Below are positions 46,348-54,149 of a stretch of 64,000 nt of DNA, in pieces. Position 1 is the first letter of the stretch. Every line of letters starts with the position of its first letter. Under the pieces are notes generated by a model. That model had not been told where the DNA came from. It saw only the letters and a list, made by a program, of their open reading frames with translations, and made no database searches. This DNA comes from Lysobacterales bacterium (GTDB lineage: Bacteria > Pseudomonadota > Gammaproteobacteria > Xanthomonadales > Xanthomonadaceae). The DNA lies in NCBI GenBank assembly GCA_017302135.1, contig JAFLDZ010000006.1, forward strand, positions 98,706-162,705. The letters are read 5' to 3'. The translations under genes and the position numbers were made by a program.

Positions 46348-46450
46348 AGCTCGATCGCAACCAGCTCGATCGCAACCAGCTCGATCGCAACCAGCTCAAT
46401 CGCAACCAGCTCAATCGCAACCAGCTCAATCGCAACCAGCTCGATCGCAG
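46348..46450. repeat. 15-bp tandem repeat array between 6S RNA and fau
   Basis: Six full units and a partial seventh of AGCTCGATCGCAACC. Units 1-3 and 7 have CGATCG and units 4-6 have CAATCG, showing block duplication. It lies after the 6S RNA 3' end and before the terminator at 46187, so it would be transcribed in any unprocessed 6S precursor. The LDRNQ-type peptide it could encode on the plus strand has no support as a gene. Confidence 0.85.
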
Positions 46451-46451
46451 A

Positions 46452-46476
46452 AGGAATATCGCGATGCGATATTCCT
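46452..46476. terminator. Hairpin just after 6S RNA
   Basis: AGGAATATCGC pairs perfectly with GCGATATTCCT around GAT, 11 nt past the predicted 6S RNA 3' end on the minus strand. It has no T tract. It may be a processing or pausing signal for the 6S precursor. Confidence 0.5.
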
Positions 46477-46486
46477 GGAATCAAGA

Positions 46487-46671
46487 CATCCTCCGCCATG
46501 ACGATGCGCGCTAAACGACCTTGAACCCGGGGTTCAAGTGGGAACGCTTGGCTTCCATCGGGCTTCCCGCTGCGAGGCGGACATGCACACCCGGACTCCA
46601 TTGCATTCCCGTGGTCGTATTTAAGGGCCAAGGTGAATGTTTGGCACGCCGTCGTTCACGGCAGAGGACGT
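46487..46671 (-). ncRNA. ssrS: 6S RNA
   Basis: Small RNA that binds RNA polymerase-sigma70 and tunes transcription in stationary phase. About 185 nt, as in E. coli (184). The 5' CGTCCTCTGCCGTGA pairs with the 3' TCATGGCGGAGGATG as a 15-bp closing stem allowing three G-U pairs. Conserved segments 'GGTGTGCATGTCCGCCTC', 'GGGAAGCC' and 'CTTGAACCCCGGGTTCAAGG' match known 6S RNAs. The location between zapA and fau is the canonical one. Ends are set by the promoter and the stem, to within a few bases. Confidence 0.9.
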
Positions 46672-46677
46672 ACGCGC

Positions 46678-46705
46678 AGTATAGGCGCGCAACACCGGAG
46701 TGCAA
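46678..46705 (-). promoter_or_regulatory. Sigma70 promoter of 6S RNA
   Basis: On the minus strand TTGCAC (46705-46700), 16 bp, TATACT (46683-46678). The -10 is followed by a GC-rich GCGCG discriminator, typical of growth-rate-regulated stable RNA promoters. The expected start is near 46671, matching the first base of the 6S closing stem. Confidence 0.75.
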
Positions 46706-46818
46706 GGGTCATTTCGGAGATGAAAACGAATACTGCGAAAGCGTGCATGTTTCGTTGGAGGTCGTCGCGATCGATCACACGATTGGCCACTCGATCGATC
46801 GTGCGATTCCTGTCGCGT

Positions 46819-47118
46819 TCAGTCGGATGCGAGCGCGTCGATCCTGCGATTGAGTTCGCTCAGCGTGCGCGCCAGTTCGCGATCGCGCGATGCGTTTTCG
46901 TTGCGCAGTTGTTCAAGTTCGTGCGCGAGATTCAGCGCCGCGAGTACCGCGACCCGATCGACGGCGGCCATGCGGTTGCTGCCGCGCACTTCGCGCATTT
47001 TGGTTTCCAGCAGACGCGCGGCCGACAGCAGACTGTCGCGTTCGTCGGGAGCGACGCCCACCGTGTACTCGCGATCGAGGATGCGGATGTTGAACGGTTC
47101 GCTGGCGGGCTGGGTCAT
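46819..47118 (-). CDS. zapA: Cell division protein ZapA
   Basis: A 99-residue FtsZ-ring stabiliser. The N-terminal beta part 'FNIRILDREYTVGVAPDERD' and the C-terminal coiled coil ('ALNLAHELEQLRNENASRDR') fit ZapA. It lies upstream of 6S RNA on the same strand and just downstream of a small coiled-coil gene, the normal ZapA context. Confidence 0.93.
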   Translation of the reverse strand: MTQPASEPFNIRILDREYTVGVAPDERDSLLSAARLLETKMREVRGSNRMAAVDRVAVLAALNLAHELEQLRNENASRDRELARTLSELNRRIDALASD

Positions 47119-47128
47119 GACCGGACGC

Positions 47129-47350
47129 TCACGTGTGCTGTTCCAGCGATTTCAAGCGCGCGATCATCGCTTCGACGCGCGAGCGCGCCTGTTCGTTCTT
47201 GGCGAGCAGCTGCGAGCGGTCGTTGGCCAACTGTTCCTGCTGCTGGCGCAGGCTGCGGTTTTCTTCGGACAACCGCTGCACGCGCTGCGCGAGGGTCTCG
47301 ACGCGGTCGGCAAGCGCGCGCAGTTGGGCGATGACATCGGCGTCGTTCAT
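47129..47350 (-). CDS. Small ZapB-like coiled-coil protein (TIGR02449 type)
   Basis: A 73-residue almost entirely coiled-coil protein ('ALADRVETLAQRVQRLSEEN', heptads to the end). Such proteins sit upstream of zapA in xanthomonads and pseudomonads and resemble ZapB, a partner of ZapA at the division septum. It is 10 bp before zapA, so they are likely co-transcribed. The role is by context and shape only. Confidence 0.85.
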   Translation of the reverse strand: MNDADVIAQLRALADRVETLAQRVQRLSEENRSLRQQQEQLANDRSQLLAKNEQARSRVEAMIARLKSLEQHT

Positions 47351-47381
47351 GGCTGCACGATAGGCAGGCGCCCGCCGGGGG

Positions 47382-49628
47382 TCAAGCCGTCAGGTCCGCA
47401 GGTGGCGGGGCGGCAGGGGACAGGATCGCCGCCTGCGGGCCGGCGCCGTTGGCCTTGGCCGGCGTCCAGTCGCGGATGAACTGCAGGCAGGTGTCCGGAT
47501 CGACCGGCCGCAACAGCCAATAGCCCTGGATCTCGTCGCAGCGGAAATGGTCGAGGAAGCGCAGTTGGGTTTCGGTTTCCACGCCTTCGGCGACCACGTT
47601 CAGGCCCAGCGAATGGGCCATGGTGATCACCGTCGTGGTGATGGCGGTGTCGTCCGGGTCGCGGTTCAGGTCGGTGATGAAGGTCTTGTCGATCTTCAGC
47701 GTGGTGATCGGCAGGCGCTTGAGGTAGGCCAGCGAGGAATAGCCGGTGCCGAAGTCGTCGATCGCCAGCGAGACACCCATTTCGCGCAGCGACTGCAGTT
47801 TGGCGGAGGTCTGTTCGGCATTGGCCATCAGCACGCTTTCGGTCAGTTCCAGCTCCAGCGCGTGCGGCGGCACGCCGGTGTCTTCCAGGGCCCGGCGCAC
47901 GATCTCGGAGAAATCGCCGCGCAGCAGTTGCAGCACCGAGACATTCACCGCCATGTTCAATTCGGTCAGCCCGGCCTGATGCCAACGCTGCAGGGTAAGG
48001 CAGGCTTCGCGCAGCACCCATTCGCCGATCTCCAGGATCAGGCCGCTTTCTTCGGCCAGCGGGATGAACTGGATCGGCGGGATCTCGCCATATTCCTCGC
48101 TGGTCCAGCGCAGCAGCGCCTCCACGCCGGTAATCCGGCGCGTGGTGAGCGACAGGCGCGGCTGGAACACCAGCCGCAGCTCGCCGCGATCCAGCACTTT
48201 GTGCAGCGCGCTGGAGAGCTGCGCCCGGCGGCGATTGGCGATCTCCATGCTGTCGTCGTAACGGGCAAACGTGCGGCGCCCGGCGGCTTTGGCCTGATAC
48301 ATCGCGGTATCGGCCTGCTTCAGCAATTCGGTCGGTACCTGGCCATGGTCCGGATACAGGCTGATGCCGATCGAGGGCGAGACCACCACTTCCTGGCGGT
48401 CGTCCAGCACCAGCGGCGCTTCGAAGGCCATGATGATCTCGCGGGCGACCTTGTCGGCGTCCCCGGGTTGATCGAGGTTTTCCAGCACCACCGTGAACTC
48501 GTCGCCGCCAAGTCGGGCCACGGTCTGATGCTCGCCGACGGTCTCCTGCAGGCGCATCGCCGCCGCGCGCAGGATGCGGTCGCCTGCGGTGTGGCCCAGC
48601 GAATCGTTGATGTCCTTGAACCGGTCCAGGTCCAGGAACAGCACCGCGATCCGGTGGTCCTGCCGGCGTGCGCGCACGATCGCCCGCGACAGTCGTTCTG
48701 AGAACATCGTCCGGTTCGGCAGATTGGTCAGGGTGTCGAAGTTCGCGAGGTAGCGCAGTTCCTGCTCGGCGCGCTTCTGCTGGGTGATATCGGTAATCAC
48801 CGCGATGTAGACCCGGTGTTCGCCGTAAATGCTTTCGGTGGCGCTCGATTCGATCTGGCACAGGAATTCCTGACTGTTCTTGCGCCGTTGCCACATCTCG
48901 CCGGCCCAGTGGCCCTCGTTCGCCAGTTTCTGGCGGATACGGTTGTAGAACGCGACATCGTGCTGGGTGCTGTCGAGCAGACTGGCGCTCTGGCCGATCA
49001 CCTCGCGCTCGGTGTAGCCGGTGGTGCGGGTGAAGGCCGGATTGATCGAAATGAAGTTGAAGTCGCGATCCAGCACCGCGACCGCTTCGTTCATGCTGCG
49101 CAGCACGGCGATCGCGATCCGGCGTTCGCGCTCGGCCTGACGCACCAGGGTGATATCGCGCGCGGTGCCGGCGATCCGGCGGACCTTGCCGTCGGCGCCG
49201 CTCTCCACCGCACGGCCGCGCGCGCGCACCCACAGCCATTCGCCGCGCGGGTCGAGAATGCGGTGTTCGGAAATGAAGAGTTCGGATTGTCCGTTCAGGT
49301 GATCGCGCAGTTTGGCCTGCACCTGCGGCATGTCGTCGGGGTGGATGCGGTGGTCGTTGTCGGTGGTGGACAGCACATGCAGGTCGGTGCGGTTGCTGCG
49401 CGAATCGACCCAGATCCGGCGCATGTGCTTGGTCTTGAGGTCGTAGTCCCAGTACTGCTCGGACGATGCCCACAGCGCGAGTTTCAGGCGATCCTCGCGG
49501 TCGCGCAGCTGGTTGATGTGGCGCTTTTCGGCGCCGACCCGACGGGTCCACACCAGCAGCAGCACGACCGCAAGCACGCCGGCCAGCGCCAACGCTGCGA
49601 ACAGCTGCAGTTCCGAGGAATCTGACAC
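47382..49628 (-). CDS. PAS-GGDEF-EAL signalling protein
   Basis: A 748-residue c-di-GMP turnover protein. One N-terminal membrane helix ('LFAALALAGVLAVVLLLVW') precedes two PAS/PAC domains (~50-175 and ~185-310, with 'NPAFTRTTGYTEREVIGQS'). The GGDEF domain (~320-480) has 'RLGGDEFTVVL'. The EAL domain (~490-740) has 'GVEALLRW', 'NVSVLQL' and 'IDDFGTGYSSLAYLK'. Both active sites look intact, so net activity is uncertain. The GTG at 49628 follows GGGGGA; an upstream in-frame start would add 27 unconserved residues. Divergent from the YgfB gene. Confidence 0.93.
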   Translation of the reverse strand: MSDSSELQLFAALALAGVLAVVLLLVWTRRVGAEKRHINQLRDREDRLKLALWASSEQYWDYDLKTKHMRRIWVDSRSNRTDLHVLSTTDNDHRIHPDDMPQVQAKLRDHLNGQSELFISEHRILDPRGEWLWVRARGRAVESGADGKVRRIAGTARDITLVRQAERERRIAIAVLRSMNEAVAVLDRDFNFISINPAFTRTTGYTEREVIGQSASLLDSTQHDVAFYNRIRQKLANEGHWAGEMWQRRKNSQEFLCQIESSATESIYGEHRVYIAVITDITQQKRAEQELRYLANFDTLTNLPNRTMFSERLSRAIVRARRQDHRIAVLFLDLDRFKDINDSLGHTAGDRILRAAAMRLQETVGEHQTVARLGGDEFTVVLENLDQPGDADKVAREIIMAFEAPLVLDDRQEVVVSPSIGISLYPDHGQVPTELLKQADTAMYQAKAAGRRTFARYDDSMEIANRRRAQLSSALHKVLDRGELRLVFQPRLSLTTRRITGVEALLRWTSEEYGEIPPIQFIPLAEESGLILEIGEWVLREACLTLQRWHQAGLTELNMAVNVSVLQLLRGDFSEIVRRALEDTGVPPHALELELTESVLMANAEQTSAKLQSLREMGVSLAIDDFGTGYSSLAYLKRLPITTLKIDKTFITDLNRDPDDTAITTTVITMAHSLGLNVVAEGVETETQLRFLDHFRCDEIQGYWLLRPVDPDTCLQFIRDWTPAKANGAGPQAAILSPAAPPPADLTA

Positions 49629-49735
49629 GTGGTCCCCCAACGCACATGACGACGCGCCAGTGTAGCGCTGCGGGAGCGCTTGCGGAGACGGCCGTTGTAC
49701 ACTGCACAACCCGATAAAACACCGACGACCGCCCG

Positions 49736-50296
49736 ATGATGTCCGCCCAGCCGACCCCGGCGCTGCCCAGTCTGTTCGAGATCGAGGATGCGGTCCGCGC
49801 GCAGGGATTGGGGGTCGGTGCGTCCGAGCTGCACGGCGCGCTGTGCGGCTGGCTGGCCGGCGGCGGGGAAGACTCCCCGCGCTGGCTGTCGCAGGTGCTG
49901 GTCGACGATGCCGTGACCGCTCCGGCCGCCGGCAGCGCGCTGGATCGTCTGCGCCAGACCAGCGTCGCCCAGATCGAAGACCGCGATTTCGGTTTCGAGC
50001 TGCTGGTTCCGGCGCCCGAGGCGTCGCTCGCGGCGCGCAGCAGCGGCCTGTTCGACTGGTGTCGGGGCTTTCTCGGCGGTTTCGGTCTGGCTGCCGGCGC
50101 CCATCCGCCGCTCACCGAGGAAAGCAGCGAAGCGCTGGCGGACATCGCCAAGCTGGCCGCCGCCACGCCCCAGGACGAGGGTGACGAAGAAGACGAGGCT
50201 GCGCTGATCGAGATCGAGGAGTTCGTCCGCGTCGCGGCCCTGCTGCTCCACGGCGACTGCGCCATGGGCGTACGCCACCGGCGACAACTGCACTGA
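49736..50296 (+). CDS. UPF0149 (YgfB/YecA) family protein
   Basis: A 186-residue YgfB-type helical protein. 'ELHGALCGWLAGGGEDSP' and 'WCRGFLGGFGLA' are the family blocks, and the C-terminus is acidic. In E. coli ygfB sits directly upstream of pepP and divergent from zapA-ssrS, as here. In Pseudomonas YgfB affects ampDh3 expression and beta-lactam resistance, but the role here is unknown. It ends 4 bp before pepP. ATG at 49736 or 49739 are equivalent. Confidence 0.9.
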   Translation: MMSAQPTPALPSLFEIEDAVRAQGLGVGASELHGALCGWLAGGGEDSPRWLSQVLVDDAVTAPAAGSALDRLRQTSVAQIEDRDFGFELLVPAPEASLAARSSGLFDWCRGFLGGFGLAAGAHPPLTEESSEALADIAKLAAATPQDEGDEEDEAALIEIEEFVRVAALLLHGDCAMGVRHRRQLH

Positions 50297-50300
50297 ACGC

Positions 50301-51665
50301 ATGACGTCCAAAGCCACTTCGCCCGGCATGACTTCGACCGGCACGCGTTCGACCGGAATCTCCGCGCAGGGCTATGCCCGCCGGCGTCGCCAGCTGATGC
50401 GGATGGCCGGCGACGACGCGATCGTGGTGATTCCCTCGGCACCGGAGCGCATCCGCAGCCGCGACACCCATTACCCCTATCGCCAGGATTCCGATCTCTG
50501 GTACCTCACCGGCTTCCCCGAGCCCGAAGCCGTGCTGGTGCTGATTCCCGGCCGCAAGCACGGCGAAGCGCTGCTGTTCTGCCGCGAGCGCGATCCCGAG
50601 CGCGAAGGCTGGGACGGCCCGCGTACCGGCCCGGAAGGCGCGGTCGACGCCTTCGGCATGGACGATGCGTATCCGATCGACGATCTCGACGAGATCCTGC
50701 CGGGCCTGCTCGAAGGCCGCACCCGCGTTTACTACCACTTCGGTCGCGACACCGACTTCGATCTCAAACTGATCGGCTGGCTCAACCGCGTGCGCGCGCA
50801 GATGCGGATGGGCGCGCAGCCGCCGCACGAATTCCTCGAACTGGGTCATCTGCTCGATGAGATGCGGCTGTTCAAGGACCGCGACGAACTGAAGCTGATG
50901 CAGCGCGCCGCCGATATCAGCATCGAAGCGCACCGCGCCGCGATGCGCGCCGCCAGACCGGGCATCCACGAATACGAACTGCAGGCGGAAATCGAACGCG
51001 TGTTCCGCCGTCACGACGCCGAGCCGGCCTACGGCAGCATCGTCGGCGCAGGCGACAACGGCTGCGTGCTGCATTACCGCGCCAACAACGCGCAGGCGAA
51101 GGACGGGGCGCTGGTGCTGGTCGATGCCGGCGCGGAGTATCGCGGTTATGCGGCCGATATCACCCGCACGTTTCCGGTCAACGGTCGCTTCAGCAAGGAG
51201 CAGCGCGCGCTGCACGACCTGGTCGGCGCGGCGCAGCGCGCGGCCCTGGCGCAGGCGCAGCCGGGCGTGCCCTACGACGCCGGACATCACGCGGCGGTCG
51301 AAACCCTGACCGAAGGTCTGCTCAAACTGGGCCTGCTCAAGGGCACGCTCGAAAAAAACATCGGTGAAGAACACTACAAGCGGTTCTACCGCCACAAGAC
51401 CGGGCACTGGCTGGGGCTGGATGTCCACGACGTCGGCGAGTACCGCTTCGACGGCGACTCGCGTCTGCTCGAACCGGGCATGGTCTTCACCATCGAGCCC
51501 GGCCTCTACATCGGCAGCGACGACAAGAGCGTGCACGAGAAGTGGCGCGGCATCGGCATCCGCATCGAAGACGACATCCTCGTCACGAAAGACGGCCACA
51601 AGGTGCTGACCGACAAGCTCGCGCGCAGCGCGGACGAGATCGAGGATTTCATGGCGTCGCGATAG
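50301..51665 (+). CDS. pepP: Xaa-Pro aminopeptidase
   Basis: M24B aminopeptidase P that removes N-terminal residues preceding proline. The 454 residues carry an N-terminal creatinase-type domain ('YPYRQDSDLWYLTGFPEPEA') and a pita-bread domain. The metal ligands are in 'VLVDAGAEYRGYAADITRTF', 'TGHWLGLDVHDVG', 'TIEPGLYIG' and 'IGIRIEDD'. The N-terminal ~20 residues are Thr/Ser-rich and variable. Coupled to the YgfB gene. Confidence 0.95.
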   Translation: MTSKATSPGMTSTGTRSTGISAQGYARRRRQLMRMAGDDAIVVIPSAPERIRSRDTHYPYRQDSDLWYLTGFPEPEAVLVLIPGRKHGEALLFCRERDPEREGWDGPRTGPEGAVDAFGMDDAYPIDDLDEILPGLLEGRTRVYYHFGRDTDFDLKLIGWLNRVRAQMRMGAQPPHEFLELGHLLDEMRLFKDRDELKLMQRAADISIEAHRAAMRAARPGIHEYELQAEIERVFRRHDAEPAYGSIVGAGDNGCVLHYRANNAQAKDGALVLVDAGAEYRGYAADITRTFPVNGRFSKEQRALHDLVGAAQRAALAQAQPGVPYDAGHHAAVETLTEGLLKLGLLKGTLEKNIGEEHYKRFYRHKTGHWLGLDVHDVGEYRFDGDSRLLEPGMVFTIEPGLYIGSDDKSVHEKWRGIGIRIEDDILVTKDGHKVLTDKLARSADEIEDFMASR

Positions 51666-51715
51666 CGAGGCCCACGCCATCGATTCCGCCCAGCGATATT
51701 TCGCAGGACGATTTT

Positions 51716-51741
51716 CGTAGGAGCGACTTCAGTCGCGAAGC
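51716..51741. repeat. REP element (GTAGGAGCGACTTCAGTCGC type), left half of a REPIN
   Basis: 26 bp whose core GCGACT-TC-AGTCGC is a hairpin. Its exact reverse complement occurs at 51870-51895, so the pair can fold as a REPIN of about 180 bp, lying between the convergent pepP and Nudix genes. Confidence 0.85.
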
Positions 51742-51869
51742 CCGTAACCTTCGACCGGCGGAGAAGCGCATCGCCGGAATGCGATGCCATCGTGCGCCAG
51801 AATGACCGAAGCGCCATCGTTGGGCAGGTGCTACGGATTGCTGGCATCTTCTGATGTTCGGGTTTTGGG

Positions 51870-51895
51870 GCTTCGCGACTGAAGTCGCTCCTACG
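51870..51895. repeat. REP element, right half of the REPIN
   Basis: Exact 26-bp reverse complement of 51716-51741. The 128 bp between them contain no gene. REPINs of this kind are mobilised by RAYT (TnpA_REP) transposases, none of which is in the window. Confidence 0.85.
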
Positions 51896-51911
51896 CGTAT
51901 GTCTACATGAC

Positions 51912-52457
51912 CTATTCCGCGCGCGAACCATCCGGATTGTGTTCGATCATCCACAGGCCGGCCCAGAGCTTCAGATCGAGCTCGTAACCTTCGCTTTGCT
52001 TCTGCATCAGCCACGCCGGCGCCTGTGCGCGCGGCACGGTGTGCACGGTGATGTCTTCGTTGTCCACGCCGCCGCCGTCGCCGACTTTCACCAGATCGCG
52101 GGCGCGGACGAAGGCGATGCGTTCGTTGCTCATGCCCGACGAGGTGGGGCCGATCAACAGCACTTCGACCTTGTTCGCCTGCCAGCCGGTTTCTTCGATC
52201 AATTCGCGGCGTGCGGCGTCTTCCAGCGTGTCGTTGGCATGATCGTCGCCGACCAGGCCCGCAGGCATTTCGATGGTGGGCGCGCCCAGCGGCACCCGGT
52301 ACTGCTCGACGAACAGCACTTCGTCCTGCGGCGTCACCGCGACGATGATCACCGCCATGCCGTTGGCGTGATGGGTGCGTTCGCAGGATTCCCAGCGGCC
52401 GATGCGCACCAGGCGCAGCCATTGGCCTTCGTAGAGTATTTCGCGGGGTTCGGTCAT
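51912..52457 (-). CDS. Nudix hydrolase, ADP-ribose pyrophosphatase type
   Basis: A 181-residue Nudix protein of the ADP-sugar pyrophosphatase group. An N-terminal beta part 'ILYEGQWLRLVRIGRWE' precedes 'EMPAGLVGDDHANDTLEDAA' and RRELIEETGW, the Nudix box, with the catalytic REXXEE intact. It probably hydrolyses ADP-ribose or a related nucleotide sugar. The ATG at 52457 was chosen for family N-terminus. It is 29 bp downstream of the exonuclease gene. Confidence 0.92.
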   Translation of the reverse strand: MTEPREILYEGQWLRLVRIGRWESCERTHHANGMAVIIVAVTPQDEVLFVEQYRVPLGAPTIEMPAGLVGDDHANDTLEDAARRELIEETGWQANKVEVLLIGPTSSGMSNERIAFVRARDLVKVGDGGGVDNEDITVHTVPRAQAPAWLMQKQSEGYELDLKLWAGLWMIEHNPDGSRAE

Positions 52458-52486
52458 GCGGGCCTCGTTGGAGATGGATTCGTTGT

Positions 52487-53482
52487 TCACGCCTGCGGCG
52501 CGTGGTCGGCGAAATTCAAGCCGCCAGCGGCGTAGACGCGCCTGCGCGTCATCGGACCGAAGCGCAGCGTCTCGCAGACCGCGCCCAGCGCTGCGGCATC
52601 GGCACTGCTGCGATGGAAGCGCGGCGCAGCGTCGCCGACCGGCGCATCGCAGGCGATGGTGGTCAATTGTCGGAACAGCAGGGCATTGCTGCGATGTTCG
52701 CGCAGTTTCGCGGCCGCTTGCGCGGCGCCGCGAAAACGCAGGAACGGCACTTCCTCGACCCGAGTCAGCAGACTGTCCAGATCGCCGAAATGCGCGAGCA
52801 GCACCGCTGCGGTCTTGGCGCCGATCCCGGGCACGCCCGGAATATTGTCGACCGCGTCGCCGCTGAGCGCGAGGTAATCCGCGATCTGGTGCGCTTCCAC
52901 GCCGTGGCGCGCACGCACGCCGTGCGCGCCCCAGCGCTGGTTGCGGGCGTAATCCCACTGTTCGTCGCCGATGTGCAGCAACTGCGAGAGATCCTTGTCG
53001 GCCGAGAGGATGATGCCGCGATGCCCCGCCGCACGCGCATGCAACAGCGCGCTGCCGATCAGATCGTCGGCTTCGTACTCGCCGTGACCGAGCACGTTCA
53101 ATCCCAGCGCGTGGCAAAGCGTCTTGCAGTGCGCGAACTGGCGCTTGAGTTCTTCCGGTGCGGGATCGCGATTGGCTTTGTACGCCGGATACAGCGCATT
53201 GCGGAAACACGAGTCCAGGGCTTCGTCGAATGCGATCGCGATGTGCTTCGGGCGTTCGCGTTCCAGCACGTCCAGCAGAAAGCGCGCGAAGCCCTGCACC
53301 GCATTGGTCGGCCAGCCGTGGGTATCGGTGAACTCGTCGGGCATCGTGTGCCAGGCGCGGAACACGTAGATGCTGGCGTCGATCAGATAGAGCGGCGGCG
53401 GTTCCGCGCGCGGTTCGCGGCCCTCAACATCGAGCGCTTCAAGATCGCGATCGAGGATGTCGTCGTCTTCGCCGCCGGTCAT
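52487..53482 (-). CDS. 5'-3' exonuclease (Xni/flap endonuclease type)
   Basis: A 331-residue stand-alone FEN-like nuclease related to the 5' nuclease domain of DNA polymerase I and ExoIX. Metal acidic motifs are 'LYLIDASIYVFRAWH', 'EYEADDLIGSALL', 'ILSADKDLSQLL' and the HhH 'GDAVDNIPGVPGIGAKTA'. A ~45-residue acidic N-terminal extension precedes the domain. The start overlaps the nitroreductase stop (ATGA). It likely acts in Okazaki fragment or repair flap processing. Confidence 0.92.
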   Translation of the reverse strand: MTGGEDDDILDRDLEALDVEGREPRAEPPPLYLIDASIYVFRAWHTMPDEFTDTHGWPTNAVQGFARFLLDVLERERPKHIAIAFDEALDSCFRNALYPAYKANRDPAPEELKRQFAHCKTLCHALGLNVLGHGEYEADDLIGSALLHARAAGHRGIILSADKDLSQLLHIGDEQWDYARNQRWGAHGVRARHGVEAHQIADYLALSGDAVDNIPGVPGIGAKTAAVLLAHFGDLDSLLTRVEEVPFLRFRGAAQAAAKLREHRSNALLFRQLTTIACDAPVGDAAPRFHRSSADAAALGAVCETLRFGPMTRRRVYAAGGLNFADHAPQA

Positions 53483-54072
53483 TCCGGCGTCCAGTCGGTC
53501 AGCAGCGCGACGGGATCGGGGCGTTCGCGTTCCGGGGCCTCGCACTGCGCGGTGCCGATGTGGATGAAGCCGGCCACGACTTCATCGTCGCCGATGCCCA
53601 GCAGCGTGCGGATTTGGGGATCGTAGGCGACCCAGCCGGTCAGCCACTGCGCGCCGAAGCCCAGCGCCTGCGCAGCCTGAAGCAGAGCGAAACAGACGCA
53701 GCCGGTGGTCAACAGCCGCTCCTGTTCGGGAATCTTCTCGTCCGGGCCGAGTCTGGCGATCACGGTGACGATGGTCGGGGCGAACATGAACCGCAGCCGG
53801 TCTTTTTCGATCACGCTGTCGGACGCATCCGGATCGCGTGCGCGGCTGCGTGCGGCGATGCGTTCGCCAAGACTGAGACGGGCGTCGCCTTCGATCCGCA
53901 AAAACCGGAACGGCGTCCGCTTTCCGTGATCGGGAACGCGCGATGCGGCGCGCAACATGCGCAGCAAAGCAGAGTGATCGGGCCCTGGAGCGGCCAATTG
54001 CCGGCTCGGCACCGAGCGCCGGTCATCGAGCAATTGCAATATTTGGCTTGGATGATTTGCGAGTGGAGTCAC
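53479..54072 (-). CDS. Nitroreductase family protein (YdjA type)
   Basis: A 197-residue FMN-dependent nitroreductase-fold protein. 'LLDDRRSVPSRQLAAPGPDH' matches the N-terminal FMN-binding RRS motif of the YdjA group, and 'LLQAAQALGFGAQWLTGW' the core helix. The GTG at 54072 gives the expected N-terminus just before 'ILQLLDDRRS'. Substrate unknown. It is upstream of and overlaps the exonuclease gene and is divergent from the second DUF1631 gene by 77 bp. Confidence 0.88.
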   Translation of the reverse strand: MTPLANHPSQILQLLDDRRSVPSRQLAAPGPDHSALLRMLRAASRVPDHGKRTPFRFLRIEGDARLSLGERIAARSRARDPDASDSVIEKDRLRFMFAPTIVTVIARLGPDEKIPEQERLLTTGCVCFALLQAAQALGFGAQWLTGWVAYDPQIRTLLGIGDDEVVAGFIHIGTAQCEAPERERPDPVALLTDWTPE

Positions 54073-54149
54073 AGACGTCCCGCTGGCAGTTGAAGGATGG
54101 TAACGTCTGGCAGACCAGCCGCTTCCCATTCTCCCCCGAAAAGACTCAG

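Noticed and set aside
46348..46450. CRISPR array
   Set aside because: Units are contiguous 15-mers with no spacers and no cas genes nearby.
46227..46514. Plus-strand open frame with LDRNQ repeats
   Set aside because: It only reflects the 15-bp tandem array and runs into the 6S RNA gene on the other strand; no ribosome site or family.
47347..50442. 1031-codon minus-strand open frame spanning the GGDEF-EAL and YgfB genes
   Set aside because: Out of frame with the clear PAS-GGDEF-EAL protein and rich in Arg/Ala/Pro; a GC-driven shadow.
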